Assembly: GCA_010094045.1 (NCBI GenBank)
Contig: ML986721.1
Coordinates: 8,742 to 72,741 of the forward strand
Source: Lojkania enalia
Lineage: Eukaryota > Ascomycota > Dothideomycetes > Pleosporales
DNA length: 64,000 nt
Direction: 5' to 3'
The translations under genes and the position numbers were made by a program. Below, piece after piece: positions 10,215 to 22,146 of the stretch. Numbering within the stretch: the stretch's first letter is position 1; every line of letters starts with the position of its first letter. The notes under the pieces were generated by a model that did not search any database, was not told where the DNA came from, and worked only from the letters and a program-made list of their open reading frames with translations.

Positions 10215-13200
10215 TAGTCCTTAATAGGGATCCTGCCATGCATAGAGCCTTGCAGAAAATATCGAAACACTGGCAGAATGTCTACGATATCCATTCTGGA
10301 ATAGCATTGCATATTGGAGCATGACAAGATTCTGCTATCAGAAGTATGGGTTTTAACGGATATGGCGACTGGTTTAAGCTAGAATTATCTAACTGATTCC
10401 GACACTTTTATTCCGAAAAAGGCCGGCAAGAAGACTACAGCGACAAATTTGGCCTGCGAATAGGTTAAAAAGGCTTTAATACATCTCCACATTTAGGAAA
10501 TTTTTAGTCTTGGCGCACTTCCCTTAGCTGAAATGAACTTATACATCAAAGACTTTAGTTTATATGGAGGCCATCAAAGGTGTCAAGGTATCAGGTTATG
10601 GGATACCTCCCTACTTTAAAATCGAATTTTCGCTACAATGATATGATCGTCCCACAGAACCCTGACGAATTAATTATCGACCATGCGATAGTGGCAAGAG
10701 ATATGAAAAGAGATGACTAGAATAGCGCTATCTGCGTTGAAGGCTTGCAAAAAATCCTTACGCCCTTGGGGTCATTCGGGCTGTTTTGATTGTTTAAGAC
10801 GAGAATATGCCAATGCATATACCGATATCTTCGATACATACGGAATCCAACACGTGTTGGCGGTAGGTTGTTTCCTGGGAATCTTGATGTTATTATCAAC
10901 TGAACCAGACGCGCCAGGAATACAGTGCAAAATACTAAAGGTATTAGTTGGCATGTCATAAGATCCCAAACTTTGACGACAAGTAACGTATACACCCTAG
11001 CTCTAGAAATACTAATTTCAGAGTTTAGAATAAGGAATGAAACGTAATAAATTGCAAAGATTCAAGTCGTGTGGCAATAAAAACTCGCCGCCGGGTCGGA
11101 CCTTCTAACTCTAAATGATTAGCTGGGGCGCTGCGGAAGGACACGCCTCCGGTCTTCGAGCATCAAAAAGCAGCTAGCCAGTAATTAATGTGGTCTCCTC
11201 GCTGTCATAGAATTTGATCCAGATCTTCTAGACCTGGGTTCTATGAAAGCTCTCATAAAACCTGTCACTATTTATGATGATACTATGCCTTCGTTGACAA
11301 AGAAGGTATTGGAAATTGTCGTGGAGTCCCTCGTTCCCAGAAAAGAGATTCGAGGATCTAAACACATTTTAAGCACCAAGCTTCATAACCCTTCATGCTA
11401 GTCGATTTGAGAGTGATTATAGCATCCTCTAGTAAAATATGGCGCCAGTTCGAAAAGAATGAAGATGGGAATGTTAATGGAATCGCTTAACCGGGAAATC
11501 TCTACGACTAAAACTAAAGTCATAAGCGCTCTATGTGAAGCAATCGACCGCGGAACTACACAATTAAGACACTATTTCTTTCCCGAGAAATCCTTGTTTA
11601 TGGTTTAAACAACGAACAGGCAATATGGGATGGCTATGAGGCCTTCCTGCCGGCAAAAATTTCAGTAATCACTATTAAACCGACTGTGGAATGAGGTGTT
11701 CGCATTAGAAATGCCCGAGAATCTATCCATATCCGGTTTTTTCGAATCAAGGAGGTATTTCCAGAAATCGCTCATAGCGTCAAAACACAAACTGCTTGTC
11801 ACCTATATATTCTAGTCTATCTTCTTGATTTTCAAGCTCGAGTTTACACTATCCTTGACTATCTCTGGGGTATTCTGACCAAAAAAAAAAAAAAAAAGAA
11901 ATGTAGAGCACGGAGCTGGTATTTGATTGATTACTCTAATTGGGCCTCTGACATGGAAGACTTTCGGTGTTAATGAATGGAACTGTCAAAAGCGTGCATA
12001 TCCACAAAACAAGCCTGAGATATTTGTCGGTTGTCAAAGCCATTTATGCCACAATATATAAGTCTCAAAACTCAGATACAGAATAAGCAAGGGCCAGCCA
12101 AGCAACAGCCGTTTTGGAAGTATGGGGAGACCAGCAAAGCCCCTAAGCTACATGAATGATGGTGAGAGGTCTCCTAAACCCAAGACAAAGGCTACAGATC
12201 TTTTTTTTCTTCGAGAAATATAACTATAATGAACAAGATCCACTATTCTAATGAAGGTTGTGCCCCCCTGTTATTTAAATTTAACCAAAAAAGCCTCGAA
12301 AATTTAACAGAAAGTACTGAGCCACCTGAGGCTTAACAGCCAAAGTAAATATATTAGAAAGTTGTTGAATCAAATTGTCGAATCGCATTGATTCCTAAAA
12401 GACAGAACTATGGGAAATACATGGAAAACCTCGAAGGCCCTTGGCCTTATCAAACTCACCCTCGAAACTTATACCAACGACCGGCGTTAAACAACGAATC
12501 CGAATGTCGCACTGAATAGACTATAGTCCTTCCTCCCCGAGATTTAATTCTACAGCTGCACTAAATATATTTAAGTATAAAAACCAAAGGCTGTATATTG
12601 TGTGTTCATGCGGCTCAATCGCCGTTATTAAAAGGTCCCGAAAGATTGTATTCTCTAACCAACTGAGGTCAAGGAAAAACAGCGTATTTACCGACATAGA
12701 TATGAAAGATTGAAAACTGGACTATTAGTGCACTCATTTTCTTAAGGAGGATTAAATGGCGTTCTATGGACTTCGCCTCTATATATTACGGCAGCAAAGA
12801 GCTTCCAGATTATGATCATAAATTTAAGACCAAGTTTCGGAGGTAACTCAAGAATGAAATTTGTCATCCCAAGAAACAAAAGAGGCCTTTAATAGAGTAC
12901 TAATGGCTCAATGGGAAAGACGAGCATCTACTTAATATCCGAGCTTGTGTGGTTACTGAAGAGGGTGTAGCTTTTCCGCATAGTTAAAGTCTATGGAACA
13001 AAGTCTCCGAACGCTATTAATGAGCCACATGTAATTAAATGATATGAAAGGAACAGTCCATGTATCCACAAGCAATTACCGGTGTATTAGGAAATGTGTC
13101 TGCCATTATTGTTTTCGGGCAAACTGACATCGTGTTGCAGTTCATGTTTTGCAGAGGTTCAGCGCAAGACAGGCATTGTAATGAAGCTTTGAAGAGAGGA

Positions 13201-14568
13201 ACTGAATCTTTGAATATCGAACATTTATGTCTTTGAGAAATCTAAAATTGAGGAGTTTTGTGAGGCATAGGAAGACCTGATTAAATAAAATGAACAATTA
13301 GGGAATATATGGCATTTTATCTGACCCCAGAAGACACTCAATGACATATCGTATGTCGAAAAATATCTCTAGTGCCCGTACATGTGTGGTTTTCTTTTTT
13401 TTTTCTCATCATCTGCTGCCGGGACATCAATAAAATATGCACAAATATCGGAGCATGCAGACCTTATACATATGGAGAACAACATAAGTGCGACTGACTC
13501 CAGTATCTGCGTCCTCTCTCGCCACTTATCTAAATTTCTCTGCATTATGCGGCATGTTGCAAAGAATCTAAAGCTTAGACGAGATGATTCCATAGACGTC
13601 CGCGAGCAGATGACAACTTCCTAATGAGAAGCATATAAAATTTTCCCGGTCTCTGAAAATCATTGGTATTCTGGCAAAAGGGCTGATTTCTCTTGAGAAT
13701 AGGGCGTCTAGAAAAGAAACGAATGGAGACAAAAAGTTCACAAACAAAAGTCCCATGAGGATGAATGCACATAGCCACTCGAATATTAGATTGCCGCTGA
13801 AAAGAAGTTTCAACTACGAGAATGGATATATTAGCTATTTTCCTACGCATACAAAATAAGAAAAGTCTCTTAACGGATGAAGGAGGCCTATAACCTAATC
13901 AGAATGGGATTTATGCAGAAGACGGGGGGGAAATACGACTATATCAAGATTGCCAAATCGAGCTTATATGGATTTTCCTTTTCCCATCACTCGATTTTTA
14001 ATATCCTCTTCCTGGATCTTTCTAGCATCATAGACAATTACGACCACCGTAGCCACGCATAGTTTTCAAAAGTTGATCAAGATTTTTCAACTAAAAGATT
14101 GTTTCGCAACAAATATGTGGAAGGCTAAGAAAAGTCCAAAAGCAAATCGAGGGAAGCAACATGGCCTCTTAAAATACTATTAAATGTGTAAACGTGGAGA
14201 CATTAGATCAATGTCGTACTTTAAAAATTTTCGTGGCAGACGAACATGCAACTATCAAGGTGGATTGAGAATGATTGATTGAAATAGTGGCCTAAAAGAC
14301 GCCTGTCAAGCAAAGGCCTAAAATTTTAAATAAATAACATATAAGACAACATAGCTACCAAAGCAATATTAGCAAGTACCATAAAGAGCTTCTGTGGCGC
14401 CGTCGACCTCTGAAAGTCATTAAAACGAGTTAATATGCTACATTCGAGGCCATATTAAGATCAAGGGTTCAACAAGACTCTTCCAAAAATATCATGGGTA
14501 AGACTTGGAGCATGTCAGACGGAAAATCATGTCTTAACTTTTCTGTCTCCTAAAAAACATATTGAAGA
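10215..14568. other. Gene-poor stretch
   Basis: Composition is moderately AT-rich without the TA saturation of the flanking repeat blocks. Only short frames occur (for example 10713-10961 plus, 13382-13624 plus), and several overlap on opposite strands, so none is convincing. A poly-A run lies at about 11881-11896. I find no RNA gene or conserved protein. Confidence 0.45.
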
Positions 14569-14663
14569 TGTTATGGGGATTTTGGCTAGTCTGCCGAGCT
14601 GTATCAGATATCGACGTACTATATCTGATAGAGCTCGGCAGACTAGCCAAAATCCCCATAACA
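14569..14663. mobile_element. 95-bp fold-back element, TG...CA ends, 5-bp target repeat
   Basis: Perfect 32-bp outer arms (TGTTATGGGGATTTTGGCTA... and its complement) extend with one mismatch to about 43 bp, around a 9-bp centre. GAAGA occurs directly outside both ends, which suggests a 5-bp target duplication. TG...CA termini and 5-bp duplications are typical of LTRs, and one arm matches the LTR-like start at 9337. It therefore looks like two LTR starts joined head to head. Confidence 0.75.
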
Positions 14664-17395
14664 GAAGAAATTTAACGAAGTGATTTGTAGAACCATTAGA
14701 TTTCTAAAGGTTACAAAAGCCAGTTCACGTACAGCGATCAGAAGTAGACATAATTCCTTTATTAAATATCGGGTTCAAATCATCAACAGGAATATTCAGT
14801 GCGAAGTCCACGTAAAGTAAACTTCGTATTGATCTCATAACCTCCAGGATACATGGTAGCAACTGTGAATAGAGAGTGTCTGTGGTGCTATTCGACGGCT
14901 AAAAAGAGTAGCGAGTTCCTATACGGTGTCCGGAAGTGAAGCGGTATTTACGCATAAATCCAAAGCGACAAGGCTCAAAACATGGTGGTCATTAACGATA
15001 TGTCTATGGAGACGGAAAATTTCCTCGTGGCGCCGAAAAATCTCTAAAGACGACCCTAGTGATTTACTGATGTAAAGTACGGCACAAGGCCAACTTTCAA
15101 ATATAGCTGTTAAAAGATGCTACAATCTTCACGCATGGAGGAGCTTCCGCGCTTCCCGATTTTTAAGATACGACTTCAAATACATAACGAATGCCCTAAA
15201 CTATGATTCAAAAATCACTATGTGATTCCGGGATGTGAATTTGGGAGACACTAAGATTTTACAACCTTACATTGTATGGGGTAGGTGTGTGGAAACAACG
15301 GGAATGCTACCGGTCACGAACTAATGTCCTCTAAAAGAAAGAGATGGATTGACGAATGGAGTACTCCTTAACGCTTTTCGGCTATTAGATATCTTTTAAT
15401 TAGCAAAATGCAGTGTCCTAAAGATGGAACTAAAGCGCCCAAAAACTTAACTGGTGAGGACGGATCAGCGAATTAAAACGTCATGTCTTCTTCGGTGATG
15501 ACAAAGGTCGCTGGAAGAACAGAATTGACGCTTAAGCTTCTTCATGGTATCTAAATAATAGCTGCGCACACATACACCAAGGGTTCCAATGACGCGTATT
15601 AATTTGGAAAAATCCATTTCAGAACCAGAATGAATCGTACATTAAAAAAAACCGCAAGTTTTGATCCCACCTACCGATGAAAGTGAGCTAGCAAGAAGCC
15701 TTGCAAAGATATGTCCTCTGGAAAACGACACTACAAAACTCGATGGAGAACTTCTGCCGCGCCAAAAGACTAATAAAATTCGTGTTCCACTGTCACTATG
15801 GGCTATTCTACAAAGAAAGTATTCGAAGGCTTCCATAGGCGTTTGAAGGTGGACACCAGAGTCCAAAAAGAGATCTGCGAGGAAGAGATGTTAAGACGGG
15901 TGCAAATATAAAAGTTAAAGCGCTAAAAGTACATAGCAATTGAAAGAGGGAATACAAGGGGTACGGCTTCATCTCCTAAATCTGTTTCGAAATTCCGTTG
16001 TTCATTGTAAGAAAAACCGCCGTCTTCCAGAGCCATGGAGTATTCAAAGACGATCAGTCATTATACAAGAGCCCAGTACTATACCATTTCTATGCAGTAC
16101 TCGAATTAAACAAAGCAAGACTAAATAACCACTTATTATAGAAGCCAGCAGAAGGCGAGCCCACAAATAAAAACTACATGTTACACATGGCAGTAAAAAT
16201 AACGAGAGTACCTCAGTAGCGCTGATGCTGAACGAGTTCCATCGAACTTCACGGATTTTTCCGGAAGGCTACTTTTAAAGGATGCCGGCCTTTCTAAAAC
16301 CATTCCCATCAAATATTTATGCGGCACTTAAGTACCCAATACCCACACAAAAGCCACAACCTCTATTCTAGAAATCGATAACTTAAAAAGTCGGGCAATG
16401 CTAAAATAAAAGAGCACCCTACATACAAACCCAGCAGGCACAAATCCGATGTAGACTTCAAAGACGGATACAGCATCGACATTTCCAACCAACCTACAAG
16501 GTTACTCAATACCATTTCATGCAGAAATCCGTGTAAACAAGGCTAAATGGTAAAAACTAATGAAGACGCGGTACATGCGTTATTTGAACACACCAAAGTC
16601 TCCACAAAAGGACAAGACCAACATGGAGCGAAAGAAGGACTAATAAGGCATAGATGGCTGGCGATGGCCCCCAAGAAAAAGACACCACCTCTAGTCCATG
16701 CAGTCAGTATTCCACTGCCATCCACCTCCGAATCCTCCAAGTCTCAAACCAAAAAGCGAAGTACGGCCTTCAAGTATCGTCCGCCCAGTACTTGATTCTA
16801 CAAGATATAAAAGCTCCCAATGCCAATGAAGTATGTCCAAGATCTCGTGCATCGAACTAAAATTTCGTTCTAACCAGTGTATGGTTCAAAATACCCGGCT
16901 ACCAAACGGACAATGGAGATTCAGACATAACCAATTAATCGAAAAGGGAGCATATTATCATTGTGGTGGATCTTTGATATTCGGAAAGCGGGCCTGGCAT
17001 ACAGTGTTGAAGGGTTTTGACACAACGCATCGAGACTAGAGATGTGGTGGGGAGGGTGGATTGTGATGATGGTAAGCAGCATAAAATAGCTATGATTACA
17101 ATCTTCGTGAGAAGATGGTAATCCTATTTGAGGGCATTATTGCTACATCCATTCTCATTCCCTCCGTACTAGATTCTAAAGGAGACTGGATATACGCGTG
17201 CCCTGACCTCCTCCGTGTTCCGGGTAGAGATATTACAGCATGTCTTGTTCCTGCTTTAGTTTACCCAGGCGACTAGACGCGTCACGTTTAAAGCCTGAGA
17301 GCCTCACAACCCAATGCTTAACGGTTATCCCTGCAGACCTTGTTCCAGCCGCAATGCCAAGACGGCATCCCCAGCTACTCGTACGGAGACAGCTG
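14664..17395. other. Gene-poor stretch downstream of USB1
   Basis: Several short plus-strand frames (about 15661-15846, 16547-16795, 16833-17039) carry no convincing domain. One includes the trypsin-like word HCGGSLI, but no other peptidase motif is near. From about 17060 the composition shifts toward the GC-richer gene island. Confidence 0.4.
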
Positions 17396-18482
17396 TCATC
17401 CTAGGCCAAGTATGCCACCTCCCTTCCTTGGACTAATTTTTTTGGGTGCTAGCTCAATATTGTGTATCGTGTTCCCGACTTTCGCTTTGACGGCGTCGAA
17501 GGGGACTTGGGGTCGCTTGATGTAGTCGCCCACGCTGATGTCGCGCACTAGGGCCAGCCATTCAGGCGCTGGCTCAACGAGATTCCAAGCAATGCTGACG
17601 TGAAATCTGTCCGTGAATTCTGCACTGTCTATGCTGGCTTCCTGTCCTGAGTTAATAGCTCTCGCACGCTTTTGCTTCTTGTTTGCAGGACCGTTGGAGG
17701 TGTTACCCTCCATCGGCCCATCGCCCTTCCCACCTACATATAAACCGGGGTGTCCACATTTTTCCACAGCTTGATTACAGGCTCGGAGTAGTCTGTTCAG
17801 CTCATCGTTGGGCGGCTTGGATATGCCGAGGACGAGGAACCAGCGATTGCGCTCGTAGTTGGGCACCCATTTCAGGGCATCGAAGAGGATCTCGAACGGC
17901 TTGACCGCTGCCCTTCTTAAGCAAGAGGCCAATGTTTCGAGAAAGTCTTCCCTATCCTCTGTCCGTATCTGGAGTGTCCGCGACAGCGAAATGTGAAGAG
18001 GAAGCGGCGTGGCGAGCGGCGACAGAAGGGAGGGCCTGATGTCAGGTACGGCAATGGGCCTTGAGCGGCTCTGACTCGCACCTTCTATGGAGTGTTGAAT
18101 ATGTTCGGTGAGTCTGCGCAGGGCTTCGGATTCTGTAGGCGAGGGAATCCCTCCGGCACGTTAGCCAATTGCTCTTGACAGCCTCTCCATTGCACTTGGG
18201 CACATACATACACTCTAGGTAGACATGGCTGGGCCAATTGCCTTCGATGTGCGGGACTGCGCGCTTGCGACCGCCGTGGAGACTCGGGTCGTCGCTGGTG
18301 CTGAGCCGAGCACTGGTCGAGTACAGGTCCAAGAAAGCCGATGGCAACGGCGGGAGCTGGCCAGCTTCATCCCGTTTGCGCTTCGAGGTGCCGCTCGGCT
18401 CGGGGGTAGCGCAGGCTGGACCGTTCTGGGTAGGCTTCTCGTCGCCGTCAGAGTCAGAGTCTGGGTACTGAACCAGGCTCAT
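17396..18482 (-). CDS. USB1: U6 snRNA phosphodiesterase Usb1
   Basis: Usb1 is a 2H phosphoesterase that trims the oligo(U) tail of U6 snRNA in the nucleus and leaves a terminal phosphate. Exon 1 is 18482-18212, intron 18211-18151 (61 bp, GTATGT donor, CTAAC branch site, AG), exon 2 18150-17396, giving 341 residues. The start MSLVQYPDSDSDGDE opens an acidic, low-complexity N-terminus with a basic KRKRDE motif, as is usual in the family. The splice joins WPSHVYLE to W-IPSPTESEALRR. Both catalytic HxS motifs are present: LHISLS at about residues 142-147 and FHVSIAW at about 273-279. Length and motif spacing fit fungal Usb1. It is divergent from PAL1. The product is likely functional and housekeeping. 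Confidence 0.92.
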
Positions 18483-18933
18483 GGTCCTGGCGCCGTGGTG
18501 GTGCCGGGGGGGGAGGGGGTCAGTGTTGGCAGTACGGGCGGCTGTGACGTGCGTGCCTGGCGGCGGGTGGTGACTTCTGGAGCTTGGGCCCCAAAACGGC
18601 GGCCCCGCCTGCTTTCCTCGCCCATCCGGCGTACGGCGATGACGTATTTCCGAGATGCGACAGTCATTGGCCGATTGCGTTGCGTGCGCGATGCGTGGAA
18701 ACAGGCAGGAGCGAATCCAGCATTCCGCCTTTATCAGTGACACGCGTTCGTACCTGCCAAGTCACCACACTTCATTTTAGCTACTTCGTCACCTGCTCTC
18801 CACACACACACACACCACCTCCACACTCCTCCATCTTCATCGTCACTGGCCATCTGCCACTCAATACCATACACACGTTCCCCGTGAAATTGCCCCAGAA
18901 GATTCGTGTCTACACGGCTATAGCATAACCGCC
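18483..18933. promoter_or_regulatory. Bidirectional promoter region between USB1 and PAL1
   Basis: The 451 bp lie between the divergent start codons. The PAL1 side has a pyrimidine-rich tract with a (CA)n run (about 18801-18815, CTCCACACACACACACACC) and CCTCCACACTCCTCC, as often seen just upstream of fungal transcription or translation starts. The USB1 side is GC-rich. No specific factor site was assigned. Confidence 0.45.
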
Positions 18934-20200
18934 ATGAATAGTGACACGAAATGGGTAAGTGCTGCTCTCCGCCCTGACAAAGACCATGTTTGACGCTTCA
19001 GGCACAACATGCCCTCATCGACCCTCTCGTCGAGCCGGTCCCAAGTGAAGAGACTGGCTTGAACACCCATTTTGGGTCGACTTTTGCTCCTCGCCAGAAC
19101 GTCACACCGCCGACTTCCGCACGCAGCAAGGAGTCTCCCGTCCCCATCCGGCTTCAGCATACGAGCAGCACCGTCGAGACCAACCCGTACCGCCGATCCA
19201 GAGCCTCTTCTGCATCGAAGACATCCTCCACTCAATTTGGTGTTGGTCAAAAGAGCCCAAGATCTCCACGGTATGATTATCCTTCTCCCCCAAATTCAGC
19301 CAGTCCCCGTCGCGACCACTTTTCCAACTATCGCTCGGAGGTCTTCGGATCCTTGAATGAGGGACGCCCTCGGCGGTCCAGCCAGCCCAATTCCTCGAGT
19401 GCGCCTTTAGAGAACAATGGAGGAATAAGGCGTAATAGCTCACTCCGTGAGCGATTCCCTGGTGACATGTCACACAGGCCCCTTGACACTATCCGCAAGG
19501 ATACTAAGACCGCTCATCGTGCTCACCATCTCAGAAAAAGGAACTTCAACGGCGCCGATACAATTGACCGTCTCGATAAGTCCATGGGTGTCAGCTACCA
19601 TCACGAAGGTCCCTATGACGCGGCCAACATGAGCCGCAACATGAGCTGGAAGCACAGTCCCATTGCTGCTGTCCAAGGCTCGAATGAGGAGGCTTTGAGG
19701 GCTACCCCGCGAGAAAATATATTGGATGCTATTGAGAGGCACCGCCCTCTCGAAGGTACGGCCAATATACCTCCTGGGATCCCGGATCGATTCGGCAGGG
19801 TGTTGGATTACGAGGAAGGCGCAGACCTGCAGCGAGAACCAGGGGGTGACTATAGGCGATGGCCTGGCGTTGTAAGTAGATTCGTCGCCCTTGTGCAGTT
19901 AACTATCTGCTGACTCGCGATCAGGAGTACCTACCCGGCGACCTTAAAGGCAAAGGTGAACCCTCCTACACCATTGAGAAGGCATTGAAAGATCACAAAC
20001 ACTATGGCGAATCTGGCATTGAGATGTCCTCCCGTCGACGCAACCAAAGTCTCAGCGCAGCCGATGCGCCTCCCTCAATCCCCGTCAGAGATGCAGATGG
20101 CACCGCTGGGGTTGGAAGGAGCAATACAACAGGCAAGAGTGTGGGCAATAGTATCAGGAGGCGGTTGGGTAGCCTTAGACGCCGAAAGGCTGATGCCTAA
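18934..20200 (+). CDS. PAL1: Pal1-family cell-morphology protein
   Basis: Pal1 acts at sites of polarised growth and in endocytosis. Exon 1 is 18934-18954 (MNSDTKW), intron 18955-19001 (GTAAGT...TTCAG), exon 2 19002-19871, intron 19872-19924 (GTAAGT...TCAG), exon 3 19925-20200, giving 388 residues. The first half is a Ser/Pro/Arg-rich disordered region (SPRSPRYDYPSPP). The conserved Pal1 block follows: MSWKHSPIAAVQGSNEEALR, ATPRENILDAIERHRPLEG, IPPGIPDRFGRVLDYEEG, RRWPGV joined by splicing to EYLPGDLKGKGEPSY. The C-terminus is strongly basic (RRRLGSLRRRKADA). The tiny first exon is supported by the splice sites and by a matching MNSDTKW-AQ start that I recall for this family. The gene is likely intact. 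Confidence 0.9.
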
Positions 20201-20877
20201 GCTACACCATGTGTCGTTAGAGGTTGTGGGTCGAGAGTGGTAACTCGAGACCACTAAAGTACACACGAAAAAGCGCATATATATTTTGAGAAGTCGTTTT
20301 CAGTGAAGCGAGTTTTCAATGTACGAGTATATATATCTACGGACGCGGAATTTTCTTTTCGTCAATAGTGTCAAGGGACAGAATCTCGCGAGGACTGCGT
20401 ATCAGGAATAGACTGTACACATGGATGACTTTGGGCCACCAGATATTGTAGTCTTTAGTATCATAATGTGTTATGACCTCAGTTGTACAAATGTCCTCTT
20501 ACTCCTTCGTTTCCATAACATTATGATGCCGGAATATTCAATAGACTCTTATGTAGTAACAAAACGCAAAGCACGAATGATTGCGAAACCAGCACAAACG
20601 CGCTTCAGCCCTTGCGAACCGGTTTTTTGAAAATCCTGAGACATGTAGATCACATGTGCCTGTTGTGGCTGAAAGACTGGATTTAGATAGAGGGTTTATT
20701 GGTTCCGTCATGATCATCGGGAGTGGGAGCCATGATCCCGGCCAAAGAACGGGTCTTGCGTTGCGGGATCTGGGCATGACGTTTTGAGGTTCTTGGTTGT
20801 CACTACCACATACCTGCTAGAGATTTTGCAAGAGAATCATCATCTGTTTGGTACAGAGTCTTCAAAGTAGTGGTGCT
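20201..20877. other. PAL1 3' region and hydrolase upstream region
   Basis: No gene is visible. It should contain the PAL1 3' UTR and the hydrolase promoter. Short frames at 20421-20630 and 20581-20787 overlap each other and lack any signature. Confidence 0.4.
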
Positions 20878-22146
20878 ATGGCAGCCGCACCGGGCGAACG
20901 CTCTAGCCAGATGAATCATCTGACTCCAAATCGGGCTATCTCCAAAGATGAAGGAGATGAGGACTTCGAAGGCATGGTCCAGCTCCCGCCGCCGTATTCC
21001 TATTGTCTGTGGACAAAAGTATTTGGCACGAGAAAAGGGAGGGAGCCGGTGGTGGTTCTGCTGACAGGTGGCGGGGCGCCGTGTAAAGTGTACGCTAGGT
21101 TGGCAGAAGAGTTGGGTGGGTGGAGGTGTGTGGTGGTGTATGATCGTGCGGGGTATGGGGAGAGTGGGGTGCCTTGGGAACGTGAAGATGGGGATGGGGG
21201 GTATGGAGAGCAGTGGAAGAGAGTGTTTGTGGGATGGGAGTTTTGGAGAGGGAGAGAGGGGATGAAAAGGGAGGAGATGGAGAAAAAGAAGATCATGGCG
21301 ACGGATTCGGCAGAAGAGTTGGCCGCGCTGCTGCATGTGCTGCGGGTTCGTGGTCCGTATGTACTACTCGGACATTCGTATGGCGCAATTATTGCAAGGG
21401 AATTTGTGGAGTTGATGAACAGTTCACTAACTAAGGGCGAGGGAGATAATAAGTGGTATGACCGCGGTCAGTGTTTTGAGCCGGGGAAAAAGGGAGATAG
21501 GGATGGAGTTGTGGGTCTCGCGCTCATCGAGCCGGCGTCAGAGCTTCTGTATCATACGTATACACCCTCTATCCCACCACCAGCTTTCGACTCGCTGCTT
21601 AGGGATGTCGATGTTGAGAAGGTGTTGCATCTCCGCGAGGAAAGTGGTCTTACGGATGAAGAGTGGGATGCTATGATGGAGGCGATATCTCGCACGTTGC
21701 CTAACGCTCGATATGAAGATTGCCGCAGCTCGGGTAGAATATTGGCGGGAAAGAAACAAATGATGGCGCATGTACTAGATCCGTGGCCTGTAGCGGTGTT
21801 AAGGTGTAATTGGTATAGGGATTGGAAGAAGTTATTTGTAGCAGGGGTAGTGAAAGGGAATGGGAGCGTAGAGGAGAGGGAGGAGGCACAGAAGTTCTTG
21901 TGGGACGTAGAGGTTTTCGATGATGAGGTAAGGGCTGGTTTGGTGAGGTTGACGGGGGAGGATGAGTGTTTGGATGGTGGGGAGGGGGACGGAGAGGAGC
22001 CAGTTGGGAAGGGGGGGAGAAGAGTGAAGAGGAGGTATAGGTATTTTGATGACTGTGGACGTGATGTCCCGTTGAGGAGGCCAGATGTTGTGAGAGAGGA
22101 AGTTGGGTGGGTGATGGAATTGTTGAGGGAGAGAGGGCTTGAGTAG
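20878..22146 (+). CDS. Alpha/beta-hydrolase fold protein, catalytic His apparently replaced
   Basis: A single exon of 422 codons starts at the first ATG (MAAAPGERSS). The alpha/beta-hydrolase layout is clear: strand and oxyanion region VVVLLTGGGAP, VVVYDRAGYGESG, and nucleophile elbow YVLLGHSYGA with Ser at about residue 167. The C-terminal region is FDDCGRDVPLRRPDVV. Relatives usually have Cys-Gly-His-Asp here, and this copy has Arg (CGT at 22060-22062), so the catalytic His may be missing. A large charged insertion (REGMKREEMEKKK) sits before the elbow. The substrate is unknown. The coding strand is unusually rich in G runs. It could be an active esterase using another His, or an inactive homologue. 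No intron is needed to keep the frame. Confidence 0.8.
   Translation: MAAAPGERSSQMNHLTPNRAISKDEGDEDFEGMVQLPPPYSYCLWTKVFGTRKGREPVVVLLTGGGAPCKVYARLAEELGGWRCVVVYDRAGYGESGVPWEREDGDGGYGEQWKRVFVGWEFWRGREGMKREEMEKKKIMATDSAEELAALLHVLRVRGPYVLLGHSYGAIIAREFVELMNSSLTKGEGDNKWYDRGQCFEPGKKGDRDGVVGLALIEPASELLYHTYTPSIPPPAFDSLLRDVDVEKVLHLREESGLTDEEWDAMMEAISRTLPNARYEDCRSSGRILAGKKQMMAHVLDPWPVAVLRCNWYRDWKKLFVAGVVKGNGSVEEREEAQKFLWDVEVFDDEVRAGLVRLTGEDECLDGGEGDGEEPVGKGGRRVKRRYRYFDDCGRDVPLRRPDVVREEVGWVMELLRERGLE

Noticed and set aside
16833..17039. Trypsin-like word HCGGSLI in a 68-codon frame
   Set aside because: No His or Ser catalytic region and no suitable neighbouring exon; most likely chance.
18042..18743. Long unspliced minus-strand frame of 233 codons, and plus-strand frames on the opposite side
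   Set aside because: The minus frame reads through the USB1 intron in the wrong phase; the plus frames are GC-rich shadows of USB1 exon 1.
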